DNA of 64,000 bases from Dolomedes plantarius (taxonomy: Eukaryota > Arthropoda > Arachnida > Araneae > Dolomedidae). Made by a program: the position numbers and the translations under genes. The DNA lies in contig OU015490.1 of assembly GCA_907164885.2 (NCBI GenBank), forward strand, positions 97,311,104-97,375,103, given 5' to 3'. Shown piece after piece: positions 34,889-45,874 of this stretch (position 1 is its first letter; each line of letters begins with the position of its first letter). Under the pieces are notes generated by a model. That model was not told where the DNA came from. It saw nothing but the letters and a program-made list of their open reading frames with translations, and searched no databases.

Positions 34889-35027
34889 TTCTAGGACCTG
34901 TATTCTTGGGATACATTCTATCCCACCCTGTAAGTAAAAGGTTAATTACATACCGCATAAAAGTAATTGAAATATATTGTTTTTTTCTGAACTTACCTAT
35001 TTATGTCAGCTATACTATGCAGCTTAA

Positions 35028-35472
35028 GGCTGTTGGGAACTAACCCTATTGGATTCGCTGACCTCAATGTTTACCTATTGCGAAAACGTGTCCAAGGATT
35101 GCCGAGTTGTACTGAAAGTTTTTTTTTTTTTTGAAAAATTATACTCCATAAAAGAGAAAGAAATTTTGCATATTACTACTGTATTTGCTTATATTAAATA
35201 CTATATTTGCTTTAAAAAATGCAAATAATATTTTAGAATTTTAATTATTTGGGGAAAAATCGGGTATAGTGAGTTTTAATCACCCATCAATCACTTTGGT
35301 GGACGAAATTTATACAATGAATCCTTTTGCGAGGTGCAGAAAAGTTCAGGCTATCTGAAAATATCATTTTTATTGGATTATCAGCATTTATGTAGTGTTC
35401 AATAGTAGACACACTTTCTCCATAGGTTAACATTGAGGCGAGGGAATCCAATAGGGTTAGTAAAAAACAGCC
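35028..35472. mobile_element. MITE family M1, copy 2, between TTAA sites
   Basis: The ends GGCTGTTGGGAACTAACCC and '...gggttagtaaaaaacagcc' are inverted. Pairing extends through 'ctattggattcgctgacctc' and 'aacctatgg'-like blocks. TTAA flanks both sides exactly (35024-35027 and 35473-35476). Confidence 0.85.
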
Positions 35473-35476
35473 TTAA

Positions 35477-36077
35477 TTATTGGGAATAGACAATCTATTT
35501 CTAACCCATTAGCTGCTAATTATAATTCCGTTCCTCTTATAAAATTTTAATGCTATTATTCTAAAATTATTCTATTTAGACCTAATAAAAGAAAGTCTAT
35601 AATACTTTAAGGTAGGGAAGTTTTTTCTTTTTTCTTTTATTTTGCTAAGTGAAAAGGACTGATTATCTGAGAAAATACAGGAAATAAATCATTTGAGATT
35701 CTAGTCTTCCCTCTCAGTTGAAATAAAAGTAGCGATTCCAGTAATTAAAAGATTTAAGGCATCGTAGTGGGAAGAATAACTTAGAATTTCAGCGCAGCTA
35801 ATAACACTCTGTAGCTCTGATACTCAAAACTTATCTATTTAAATGTTTGTTTGGATTTATTTACAATTTCTTTATTTGTTAATAGTTTATTGCAAAAATC
35901 ATTTCGTAAGGTAAAGAGAAAATTACGTTTAGAATGTAAATATTTTTGTAAGCTTTCTCAGTACACTCGGAAATAAGAAGGAATTTTCATCTTACTTTAA
36001 TAAAATGTCAGTTATGCCATTTTAAGGCACAATAACATGCATTTCATAACCATTTCATCAAAAAGTAACACGAAATT
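35477..36077. other. No supported feature
   Basis: A+T-rich. Nothing was recognised. Confidence 0.5.
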
Positions 36078-36801
36078 AAAGGGACAGGGACCTTCAACCT
36101 GTTTTTTTTCAATATCTTACTTTATACAGAAAATGAGAACACTTAATAATATTGTCGACTACATTTAAGACACTTAGAATTCACAAATAAGAATTTTATG
36201 GAAGAATGTTTTGGAAAGAATGTTTTGTGGAAAACCTGTTTTTCAAAAAATTCTTCAAAAAGACTAGAATTTTTCAAAATGCTCGACACGCTTTCACTTT
36301 CTTCTAATTTCTTCCAAATTTGTCAGGATTATTCAATGAAATGTTTGCCACAAAAATGTGCAAATTTTTTTGAAACCACAAATATTTTTCATATTCAAAG
36401 ACCATGAAATAAAAATAAACTATAAAATAATAGCAGGTAGATTAAAAAAAATAACAGTTTGTGGCTTTAGATTCATAACAAAAAAATCAATGCAAAATTA
36501 TGCATATAGATATACGGTAAAGAAATTAAAAACTAAGGCTAAATGATTTTAAATAATAATTTTAAATGATTTATTTTAAATGAATAATTTTAAATGATTT
36601 GGAATGCACAAGGCACATTTTGAAAAAAGCTAACAAATGTGAAAAACTTTTTGAAAAACAGGCATTATTCTGCCAAAAAATATTTCGTTTGAATTCTAAG
36701 GGTCTTCAATGTAGTTCAAAAAGATATCAATTATTCTACCATTATATGTAGGATTAAAAACTGATAATTAAAAAAACCGAGATTGAAAGTCCCTTGTCCC
36801 C
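36078..36801. mobile_element. MITE family M2, copy 2
   Basis: The left end 'gggacagggaccttcaacct' and the right end 'gattgaaagtcccttgtccc' are inverted. The interior is collinear with 3809-4588 (for example the 'gaccatgaaataaaa'-type block) but without its (AT)n tract. ORFs at 36198-36546 are not conserved in the other copies. Confidence 0.75.
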
Positions 36802-36904
36802 AAAAAGTTCAAATAGCTCTAATCGCTTTCATAACCATATACAAGCAACGTGAAAACTTTTGTTAAATTTAAGTGACAATTTATTTATTTGAAAAGACGG
36901 TGTC

Positions 36905-37432
36905 GGGGTCATGGGACTTTCAACATCCATTTTTTTAATTTTCAATTTTTAACTCTACATATAGAATGAGTATAATTATTATTCTTTTTTTCTACATACA
37001 AGACCCTTAACACTCAAACTAGGGATAATTTGGCAGAATAATGGCTGTTCTTCCAAAAGCGTTTTTAAAAAATGATTGCATTTTTTAAAACGCTCCATGG
37101 ACATTCCATACAATTTAAACATCTTTTTAATATAAGTTTACCAAATATACTTATAAACACAATTGTGCAGTGAATTTTTTTTTTGTATGAATCTAAAGCT
37201 ATAAATATATTTTTATAAAGCCTGTTATTTTTCCCTTATTTTATATTTTTTACTTTATTTCATGGTCTATAAATTTCAAAAAAATATTTGTGACTTCAAA
37301 TAATCATGCGCAGGTTAGGTTTTAGTTGCAAACCCCTAAATTAACAGTCCTGAGAAACTGGAAGAAATCAGAGGAATATTTATGCACTTGGGGCATTTTT
37401 TATTTTTTTTAAACAGGTCTTATCTATATATA
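36905..37432. mobile_element. MITE family M2, copy 3, truncated by a Helitron
   Basis: It is collinear with copy 1 from 'ggggtcatgggactttcaac' through 'taatataagtttacca', 'cacaattgtgcag' and 'cctgagaaactggaagaaat' to 'aaacaggtctta'. There Helitron copy B begins. Copy 1 continues 'aaacaggtcttattcttcc', so the break is exactly between A and T. The rest of this copy was not found downstream. Confidence 0.8.
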
Positions 37433-37800
37433 TAAAACAGTTCCGTAACTGACTGACTGACTGACAGATTACGCACAGGCCAAACCACTGGACCGAAAGA
37501 GCTGAAATTTTCTATGGCAATTCTTCTTATAGTGTAGGAGTGCACTTATAAAGACTTTTAAAAACTTATTCTTAGATTTTTTTTAATTAAATTTTTAAGC
37601 TGTTTTTGTAACTTTTTATAAGTTTGCATTTAAAATAATAATTTGAGGGTTATAAAATTTTTATAACGAGAAAGATCATAAAAATGTTTTAAAATGAAAT
37701 CTTTTCCGCATCTTTACCTCGATTTTCTGAGTTTTGGTGAATTTTTAAATATCAGTTTTTAGAATTTAATTTATTAAATTCTGATCACGTGGTATCACGT
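37433..37800 (+). mobile_element. Helitron-type 5' end (copy B), 3' limit unknown
   Basis: It starts TCTATATATATAAAACAG directly after an A inside MITE M2, then 'ttccgtaactgactgactga' and 'caattcttcttatagtgta', as in copies A and C. Similarity to copy A runs to about 37790. No terminal hairpin-CTAG was found for this copy, so the right limit is only where recognisable similarity fades. Confidence 0.6.
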
Positions 37801-39207
37801 GGTTTACTTAAAAGGGAGACCCGTAAGAAAAAAGCTTAAATTTTTATTATTCAGTTTAAAGCAACAATTTCTTTTATAACATTTAACCATATATTTATAA
37901 GCAAGAATCAATAAAAAAATAAATTTCCTATATGGAAGTTTATTTTAGATTGAAATTTTTATGCTTTTTTTTTGCACGATTTACATATTTTTTAAAAAGA
38001 CTCCTTTGTCAATTTTCAATTTTTTCTATAATTTAAATTTTTATAATGTCCTAGTATATGTTACAAACCTAGGGAGAGTTTTTTAAAAAATCTGTTTTTT
38101 AATATTTGTAAAAAAAAATTACTCGTTATATGGTAATTTTTGACGAAAAAATCTGCTTTTTTTATGTTTATGTCAATTTGTAAAAAACAATTTAAACATT
38201 TATACGAAAAAACTATCCCTACGTTTCTTAAAGATTGAATCAAGATTAAAAATATATAAAAAGTATAACTGTAAGTGGATATTTCTCAAAGCCTTAGTAC
38301 TTCGAATTCAGACAAAATTGCAAAAACATGATTTTGAGAAAAATGCATTTAAAGTATAAAACACAACAGAAATTAAATAAAAATAACTTACTCTTATAAC
38401 AAACATTTTTTAATAATTTATGATGTTTGAAGGTTCATTTGATAGGAAGAACTTATTAAATTATACATAGAAAAAATATTATAGTCAGTTCCATATGTGA
38501 AGGAAATTGGACGATTTGCTAGAATTCATAAAAAAAAAGATTCATAATTTTATTTTAAACAACTAAAAAAATATATTTTGCGATTTCTTTTATCTTAAAA
38601 CACACCAGCACCATAAGCATCACCTTCTTTTTCCTCCATAGCCATTCTTTTTCATAAAAACAAAAATTTTACCAAAATACTCGAAGAAATAATGATCAAA
38701 ACATTAGCTAAGCCAAAGCATTGAAATCCAATGGTTTATAAACAGTTACTGTTAAAAGTAATTTACTCAAGTTATCAGTGTCTTATTCTTTGATTAGTTT
38801 TGTAAAAACTGTAATATTATTAATTGTGTCAGAGGTTAGTTCTTGCATGAAACTAAATGTAAACACAATACGTGGCCCTTTTAAAAATGGCAGATCGGAC
38901 ATTTAAATCCTTGCGAGTAGTTATAAAATGCTTAATAAGTAACCGTTCCAATTGTCCCAAAGACATGAAATTTTGTACACGGGTTCTTAAATGTGTGTAT
39001 TATCATTGTCTGAAAAAAAGGATTTTTTGACGGATTTGGGGGGAAAATGGGGTTTGGGTCTCCCCTAACGCCTACATTCGTATGCAATAAAACATGAACC
39101 CAATTTTAAATTTTTTTTAATTCAGATATAAAAAATACATGGAAAGGAAAATACTCCATAGCCTAAAACTTGGACTGAAGCTCTGCGAACTAAATAAAAG
39201 CGATGCT
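37801..39207. other. No supported gene
   Basis: A+T-rich with long A and T runs. The minus-strand ORF at 38061-38243 is low-complexity. Nothing was recognised. Confidence 0.5.
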
Positions 39208-39211
39208 TTAA

Positions 39212-39624
39212 GGCTGTTTATACAAACCCTATTGGATTTGCTCACCTCAATGATAACCCATTGAGAAAATGTGTCTACTATTTACAGGCACATAAATGCT
39301 GATAATAAAAAATGGTACATTCAGAAAGCGTGAACTTTTCTGCACCTTGCAGCAGGATTCATTTTATAAATCATACATAAAAGGAGATTAGGAGCGTTTA
39401 AATCACACTAAACCAGATATTTCCTGGAATAATTTAAATTTAAAAATAATATTTGGATTTTTTTAAAAAACAAAAATGACCCAAGTTGTAAAATTTCTTT
39501 CGGTATTACGGAGTACAATTTTTTCAAAAAAATTTTTGAATTCAATTCGGTAATCCTTGGATAAATTTTAACCATAGGTTAACATTGAGGTGAACGAATC
39601 CCATAGGATTGGTACACAGCAGCC
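39212..39624. mobile_element. MITE family M1, copy 3, between TTAA sites
   Basis: The ends GGCTGTTTATACAAACCC and '...gggttagtac'-like '...ggattggtacacagcagcc' are inverted. TTAA flanks both sides (39208-39211 and 39625-39628). The interior 'gagaaaatgtgtctactatt' matches copy 1. Confidence 0.85.
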
Positions 39625-39628
39625 TTAA

Positions 39629-40270
39629 GTTAGCGAATTGATTTTCTCTATCCTAATTGTAAACGCATTCTAACATTATTTTAATGAATGAAATGCAACA
39701 TGACCGAATGCATTCGTTTTCGACTTATAAAGATTCATAGCATAATTATATATACACAAACGCGAGATAGTATGAAATCCCGGTTGGTAGAATAACTATA
39801 TGGTAAATTATGAACAAACTAAGCATATGACAGTCTAGAAACGACTTAATACCCAAGAATTCAGCATAATGTTATTTAAATCAGGCGTGCTCTGCAGGCT
39901 TGTTATGTATGAAAAGGAATGCAATTGATTTATCCTGATCTCAAAGCAGTCGCTCAATTTGCATCTGCTTTTGTGCTGAGAAGCGACGCCATAGAACACA
40001 AGAGAGATCTAGTTCGATTGATTGAATATTCTTGTCTCTTAGAACCTATCGATATTCAAAGCGAATCTTTATTTTCACGCTTTGCCTAGTTTAAGGTATC
40101 AATAATATTACTGTTAGGAATTCGATAAAAATATTCACCGACGGAGAGGAAGTTTAGAAAAAAAAGGAAATGAGATCATTCATTATTCGGAAAAAAATAA
40201 GATTTGTATAAGGTAGCAGTTTAGGTTTCCACTGAGGAGTAATAGAAAAATCAGTACCAAAGTTAACCCA
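39629..40270. other. No supported feature
   Basis: No ORF or repeat was recognised. Confidence 0.5.
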
Positions 40271-41399
40271 TTAACCGCTGGTGTTGCGTTGACGCAACGG
40301 TCAAAATAAATGCCTATAAAAATTTAGCTATCAAATGATTTTTATATTAACAGTAGTTTTTGAGTAGGGTTAATAATGGAATTGAAAAATATTTGCCTTC
40401 AACTGTTTTTTTTAATTTAATAACTATTTCCAAACTTAGACAGTTAGTTAAGCATTTTTGAACTAGAACTTTCTCCTGGTCTTTTTCACAGAAGAAATAT
40501 AGGGAGACAAACGTGAGCTTTAGGGGTGATCTATTTTTAGCTAAGGTCAAAGTTTATCAGAACATTCCATCAATCGGTTGCTTTTGTTTGGGTGGGGGAG
40601 GATGAAAAAACAGGTGTTGCGTTGGCGCAACGTCAGTGGGATAAGGGTATTTTCCTTACCCACATGTGTCGTTCGACTCCGTGGAACTAGTGCAGAGATT
40701 TTTGATCTTCTCTTTGGCTCAGAGGTTTTTCCCCTTCTCGTCGAATAGACAAACTCATGTGCCCAAAAAAAGAATCATCCCCATATTTTAGCATCTGAAG
40801 CCTACATGAGACGGTTCATTGGAATATTGTTGTCGATGGGATATTATTCTTTACCTCAGGAAGAACTTTACTGATCTCTTGATAAGGACATTCAGCATGC
40901 AAAAGCCATTACGTGGTAAACGTGGACATTTTATTGTCAAGTCCGAAGACAGTAGAAGACTGCGTAGTAAACAATGCCATAGTCAAACAATTTATCCATG
41001 CAAAGTTTTTGACGTTACTCTACATCGTGATTGTAGTGAAGCTTTTCATGATTGAAACTGTTTTCTGGATATAATCAGTAATTTTGTAAAGGAAAAATAA
41101 GTTAAATCTTTATAATAAATTAATTACCTGTAAAGTGATCATTTTCTTTCTAAAGTGTAACAAAGTTTAAAAAAATTCCCAGTGCTCAAATCAAAGAAAA
41201 CCCATTCAGAAGTTCTGTTGAACTCACTTAATGTCAATACTCTTATTCCGCTGACGTTGCGCGAACGCAACACTCGATTTTTCAAAAGTTAAGTTCAGTT
41301 TCGTTATTTTCCCCATAAATTAATGTTGTATATGTCCAAATGAATAGGCAATATTATTTCTATAAAAAAAAATTCAACCCTTATAGTTTTGGCGGTTAA
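40271..41399 (+). mobile_element. piggyBac-like element, internally deleted, with TTAA ends
   Basis: TTAACCGC at the left (40271) and GCGGTTAA at the right (ending 41399) give TTAA targets plus a short inverted repeat. Three copies of a hairpin motif, GTTGCGTTGACGCAAC or close variants, lie near 40282, 40617 and 41254 in subterminal positions. The interior holds the N-terminal and C-terminal remnants of a piggyBac transposase with the catalytic centre missing. Confidence 0.8.
40698..41055 (+). pseudogene. piggyBac-like transposase remnant (N- and C-terminal pieces)
   Basis: 40698-40905 reads FDLLFGSEVFPLLVE, stop, then RRFIGILLSMGYYSLPQEEL, stop. This matches the N-terminal piggyBac block where an Asn-Tyr-rich 'F.GILLL.GY..LP' segment is conserved. 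From about 40910 a second frame ends QCHSQTIYPCKVFDVTLHRD and then CSEAFHD. This resembles the Cys/His-rich C-terminal domain of piggyBac transposases (usually ...C..C...LC...CF..YH), with some Cys lost. The region carrying the catalytic Asp residues is absent between the two. Two in-frame stops and a frame change make it non-functional. Confidence 0.75.
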
Positions 41400-41532
41400 T
41401 GAGTTTTAATGAAACAAGTCCGGAAATAGGAAGACATTAAGATATCGTCTGTAAATAGCTGTAAGTAAAGCTGATATATGCAACTATCTTCCTACGATTA
41501 AGAGTGAGATAGAGTCTTTATCCGTTATAGAT

Positions 41533-41640
41533 CTAGCTGAATACCCGTGCTCCGCTACGGAGTAGATGCATTCAAATTAAATACAACGGTCAATGTATTC
41601 AATGAATGCGAAAAAGTCTTGCTTACCATCTGCACTTATT
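41533..41640 (-). mobile_element. Helitron-type 3' terminus (copy D), 5' end not found
   Basis: On the minus strand it reads '...atctactccgtagcggagca' then 'cgggtattcagctag', the same hairpin-plus-CTAG end as copies A and C. The adjacent 'attcaaattaaatacaacgg' and 'gtcaatgtatt' are also shared. No matching 5' terminus was recognised on its upstream side (higher coordinates), so this is probably a truncated copy. Confidence 0.6.
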
Positions 41641-42422
41641 TTTGGTAAAACTGTTTGACAACTTATATAACAGTCTCATAACATTTTATAACATATAAAA
41701 AATAAAAATACACTAAAAATATGATAATTATAGAAAATTATTACAGAAAATTATTAATAATTATAGAAAATGTAAAGATTTTTTTTTAATTATAAGATTC
41801 AATGTGACAAATTTACTCCAAACTATCCGCGAACAATCCAATTTTTTTCTCGACATCCTAGTGTATCGAGACACTCTGTTGGCTCACCACTGTTCTATTC
41901 CCTTTCTTAATAATGCAAAATGTAAACGCTTCCGCTGTAAATATTATATAAATAAAGGATAGTAAATATGAGCTATTATTTCGTAATAATTAACTTTTTT
42001 ATGCTTACTAATTATCAATTATGATTATCAATTGTAGATCATTAATTTCTTGCTACAAATTGCTGCAATCCTAACTAGACGGGATCTGACTCTGGAGAGA
42101 GTACCTGCCGGTAGGTAGTTACAAATTACTCAAACTCTCTCACTATTAATAATGACACCTAAAAAATTTTACTAAAGTCCCATTGTCGTAAAAAAAAGAA
42201 ATTTCCGACATTTTGAGAGGGAATTTCATATTCAGGGGCTACATCAGATTGACATTAAGTAAAACACTTTTATAGTGATAGTAACTGAGACGCCATAAAA
42301 TTGCCCAACAATGTATGACGACAAAGAGAGTTTCAACGGATTTATAGGTGCCATCATATAAAAAGGCGCTATTGAAAGACAATTTTATTTTTACCATGTT
42401 TTTATTAACTTGCTTTCTTGTT

Positions 42423-42428
<6 letters not shown>
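41641..42428. other. No supported feature
   Basis: A+T-rich. Nothing was recognised. Confidence 0.5.

Positions 42429-42454
<26 letters not shown>
42429..42454. repeat. (GT)n microsatellite
   Basis: About 13 GT units. The minus-strand ORF with an HTHTHT run is produced by it. Confidence 0.9.
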
Positions 42455-42458
<4 letters not shown>

Positions 42459-42871
42459 TGTTTGTCCGGCACAAATCTTGGAACGATTTTTAACTAACTT
42501 CCCGACTAGCTAGACATTTGAAACTTTTAGAATAGCTTAGAACATGATGACAGTGCATTATTTTAATACTTTTAGCCATCTTTAAGCAGAAATCAATTCT
42601 TTTTCAGTTAATTTTGTTTTTGTAGACAGGTGCAGCCATCTATCGGCCGGATTGGGAATGAAAAGTTAAACGCAAGTTAACTTCCAATTAACTTCATTTT
42701 CTTTCAAGTTGATGGGATAATTCATCTAAAAATTTTAAAGTTATTTATTAATACATAGAACTGTCAAGTTTATATGATTCAACGGAAATTTTAAAAACAT
42801 GGTATATAAAAAGTTCTTTTTATCTTGTAATAATATTTAGTATATTTAAATCATCATCTACTAAAAGGCCT

Positions 42872-43030
42872 ACGGCAGCTTAGAGGGAGCTGGTTGGGTT
42901 TCGGACACAGGGTGCTCAGTTCAATTATCGACGAAAGTCATTATTTACCTTTGTGTCTAGGCCAGATGTGACCAAGTTAAATCTAGTAAGTCCTTTTACG
43001 ATACTCCATCTATACCGCCCCCCCCCCCCA
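42872..43030 (+). repeat. tRNA-derived SINE family A, 3'-truncated copy
   Basis: It has a decayed head ('cggcagcttagagggagctg') and B-box region ('ctcagttcaattatcga'). Then come 'tctaggccagatgtgaccaa' and 'gttaaatctagtaagtcc', as in the fuller copy at 26060. It stops at a C homopolymer of about 13 bases near 43017-43029, where the other copies continue. Confidence 0.65.
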
Positions 43031-43523
43031 AATTGAGAGCAACTACGATTCTCGTGAATAAAGAATCGATATTTTCATTGACCAGTATCACGCATTGGCA
43101 AACGACAACAGAATAATACACACATAAGTCCATGCAATACAACCAGTGACGGCACCATATCACTCATATTGTTCACTCTCTCTTATTCACCATGCTTCAA
43201 GGGCATGCATGTTAAATTGTGAACGGCTTCGACGCTTTGTATGGTACTGACTGCCATTTTAGTCGATTAATTCTTGATTCTCACGCAAAGCAGAAAACCG
43301 AGGTTCTTGTGTCGATAAAACATTACCTTTTATGAAGTAAAAGGGTAGCAGAAACAAAATCCATGCTTCGAAAATAATTTGCAAGCGATTTGCCGTTTTA
43401 TTTATTTATTTTTCTGCTGAAGTAACGCAAGTTAAAGGTATTGCTCGTAATTGTTTGGTCACTACGGCACAAATATTTTAAAAAAATACATGATATGATA
43501 AGTTAGGATAGGAAATTAAAAGA
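43031..43523. other. No supported feature
   Basis: No ORF or repeat was recognised. Confidence 0.45.
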
Positions 43524-44126
43524 CACTAGTTGGTACCCGTCAAAACAAGATGGCTAGATAATAAATAAATGTACTAATGCACAAATTATACTCAACACGA
43601 CATTGCCAAATGTTGAAAATCATAATAATGCGTAGAAACAAATTAATGTGTTTAAGCGGCCTCATGCTTAGTGAGCATCTAAAGCCAGATTTAAAAATAT
43701 CACAGAGCATGCGCAGAAAGCATTTTTTTAAATTTGAAATTATCGCTAATTAAACAGCGCGAAATAAACAATTTCCATCAGATTTAATCTTATATTTCAC
43801 AAACATAATTATCATTAAAAAAATGACAGAGAGAGAGCTAGAGAGACTCCTCGGAATAAACGTGTTTATCATTAAAAACATGTCACTGAGCATGTGCATA
43901 AACAGTGAGTTTCTAAAGCCATATTTAAACATGCCAGTGAGCCTCCGCAGAAATATATTTTTTAATTACAAATTAGCGCTAATTAATAGAAATTGCGGTT
44001 AAAAAAACCAAATTTGACAAATCTACAGATTGCAATCTTCCGTTAAAGACCAAAATGAAGTAAATTGATGCAGTAGTTTTCTCTCACGGGCTGCCCAAAA
44101 AGTCGGCTTAGCAACTTAAATATATA
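43524..44126 (+). repeat. Dispersed repeat family R2, copy 2
   Basis: It is collinear with 24211-24822. The ~95-bp sub-repeat ('gcctcatgcttagtgagcat', 'gagcatgcgcagaaa') is present more than once, and (GA)-rich sequence recurs near 43828. The order of sub-blocks differs slightly from copy 1, suggesting internal rearrangement. No coding frame is shared. Confidence 0.75.
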
Positions 44127-44209
44127 AATTTCTGGGGTTGCTGGTAACTCATCAGAGCGCGTACATAATATTTTGCATTATTATTTGAATAAGAGAAATT
44201 GGGTGTCAC

Positions 44210-44410
44210 GTGTGGTTACAATCGGGGAAAAACGTGAACAGATTAACACTTCGAAAACACAATTATCGGGTTCACACAGGAGAAGAAATGGATGTCTTCG
44301 TGCTATCCCCTCGTAGATCAGTAGTGTTGGTTTACCTATGGGGTCCTCTTATAATAAAGCGGCAAAATAATTCGGGTCGCGGGTGGGTGAGTGTCTCCAG
44401 GTCAAAGTAA
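44210..44410 (+). other. ORF with degenerate C2H2 zinc-finger-like segment
   Basis: Residues of about 2-28 read WLQSGKNVNRLTLRKHNYRV then HTGEE. This resembles one C2H2 finger plus its HTGEKP linker, but both Cys positions (W and S here) and the conserved Phe (V) are changed, and one residue is missing before the Leu. If real, it is a dead relic of one zinc-finger exon. It may also be chance, since no second finger follows. Confidence 0.25.
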
Positions 44411-44565
44411 CTGCTGCTATGGAAAAATAGTTTTACTGAAAAAAAAAAATTTTAAATGTTGTTTTGGTTCTTCAGAAACATTGGAATATTCGTAAATTAC
44501 GTTTTCTAAATTTCAAGACAAGTTATTTTAAAAACTCTCTACAAAACGGAAAAATGTATGCATAT

Positions 44566-45049
44566 TGTTACGAATTTTACGAGTCTATGGTAATCTAGCC
44601 AAGTATGAGAGTTATCGCCAAATTGGCGATGGATTTGATGACTTATTTTGGTCACCAAATTTGGCGATATATAGCCAAATTTGGTGATAAGACGCCAAAT
44701 GGTCGCCAACTTTGTGTCTAGACCTTTCAGGAAATGTCTAGTGATATCTAGCTGGATGTCTTCGCTTTGGAAGTCTCTAAATATACCTGGCATTGGCATT
44801 GGAACTCAGTGTTCTTCTCTGCTAAGAACTGAATGAATTAAAAGTGCGTTAGGCGTGTATTGTGTTGAAGACTCTGTTATCCTGACTTGAGTTTTCTGCT
44901 GTATAGAAGACAGTTGTTACGTGTTTTCTGTTTGAATATGTGTATGCGCCTGAAGAATTCACATATAATTCATTTTATTTTGTGTACACTTTCTGAAGAG
45001 ATTTTCTTCAATCCTGTCGAACCCAGAAAAGCGGAAAAATATGTAACTT
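44566..45049 (+). repeat. Possible solo LTR (TGTTAC...GTAAC)
   Basis: It starts TGTTACGAATTTTACGAG and ends '...gcggaaaaatatgtaac', so the termini are inverted (TGTTAC/GTAAC), as in many Gypsy/BEL LTRs. The 3' portion, 'cgaacccagaaaagcgg', also looks like an LTR end. Inside, 'caccaaatttggc' and 'gccaaatttggtg' form a perfect 13-bp inverted repeat with an 8-base loop. No TSD was found, nor an adjacent primer-binding site or coding region. Confidence 0.4.
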
Positions 45050-45569
45050 TTTTTTTTCTCTCAAAAATGTATTAAAAAACGAAACATGCTTTAAAATGTT
45101 TATAATTTAATTTTCAATTAATTTTAACATTTTATTTGATCTATGATTGTTATATAAGTACTCATATGAGGAAAAAATTGATAAAATTCTTCGTACATAA
45201 GGAAAACAAAACAAATTTCCTCAAACCTCTGATAACATAAGGAAAAGACGAAGAAAAAATGCATTTTTACTTTTTATTAGATCATAGAGCTGAACACCCT
45301 TGTTACAACCCGACAATTGCGTCACGAATAAGAAAACGTCAAAAATCGAAATTAAATCATTTGTTCAAGTTTTGTCGCATCCCTTCTTTAAATTCCCATT
45401 TACCAATAATTTATTGAACCATGTAAAATCTTTTCTCACTCTTTGGAATTCTGCCAATCTGGGACCTTCACGCCATCTTCTACTAATATCGCTACTGTTG
45501 CGAAGCTTGCCTGACAAATTTTCTCTGGGAAATGCCTCCGTTGAAACACCCAAAAAAGAAGCTTTTAAC
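45050..45569. other. No supported gene
   Basis: Overlapping ORFs of about 100 codons occur on both strands at 45300-45658, with no recognisable motif. Neither is preferred. Confidence 0.35.
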
Positions 45570-45804
45570 AGCGTTGTTTGGTATAAATTCCAGGAAATGC
45601 GTTTTTCTTTTTTGCGGATGGACATCGGAAATCCGTCCCTGTAATACTGATCCCGCAAAGAATGAAAATCTAGGGGAAAAACCTTGGGATACGAGACTGG
45701 ATGCCAGGTGAAAACACGATAAAAGCCCGAGAAAAGGTTATTCGTGAAATGATAAAATGATGAAAATTATGTCATACAGACACATATGATATTTCTAATT
45801 GGTG

Positions 45805-45810
<6 letters not shown>
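45570..45810 (+). repeat. Dispersed repeat family R3, copy 1
   Basis: 'gatggacatcggaaat', 'caaagaatgaaaatctaggg' and 'gagactggatgccaggtgaa' recur in order at 56820-57056. The family is unknown. This copy ends at the (AT)n tract that precedes the Tc1 element. Confidence 0.75.

Positions 45811-45871
<61 letters not shown>
45811..45871. repeat. (TA)n tract flanking the Tc1 element (left)
   Basis: About 30 dinucleotides, ending exactly at the left terminal repeat of the Tc1 element. The matching tract on the other side is at 47417-47459. Confidence 0.95.

Positions 45872-45874
<3 letters not shown>

Noticed and set aside
45300..45658. Overlapping ~100-codon ORFs on both strands
   Set aside because: Neither shows a family motif. 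Similar length on both strands suggests a stop-poor stretch.
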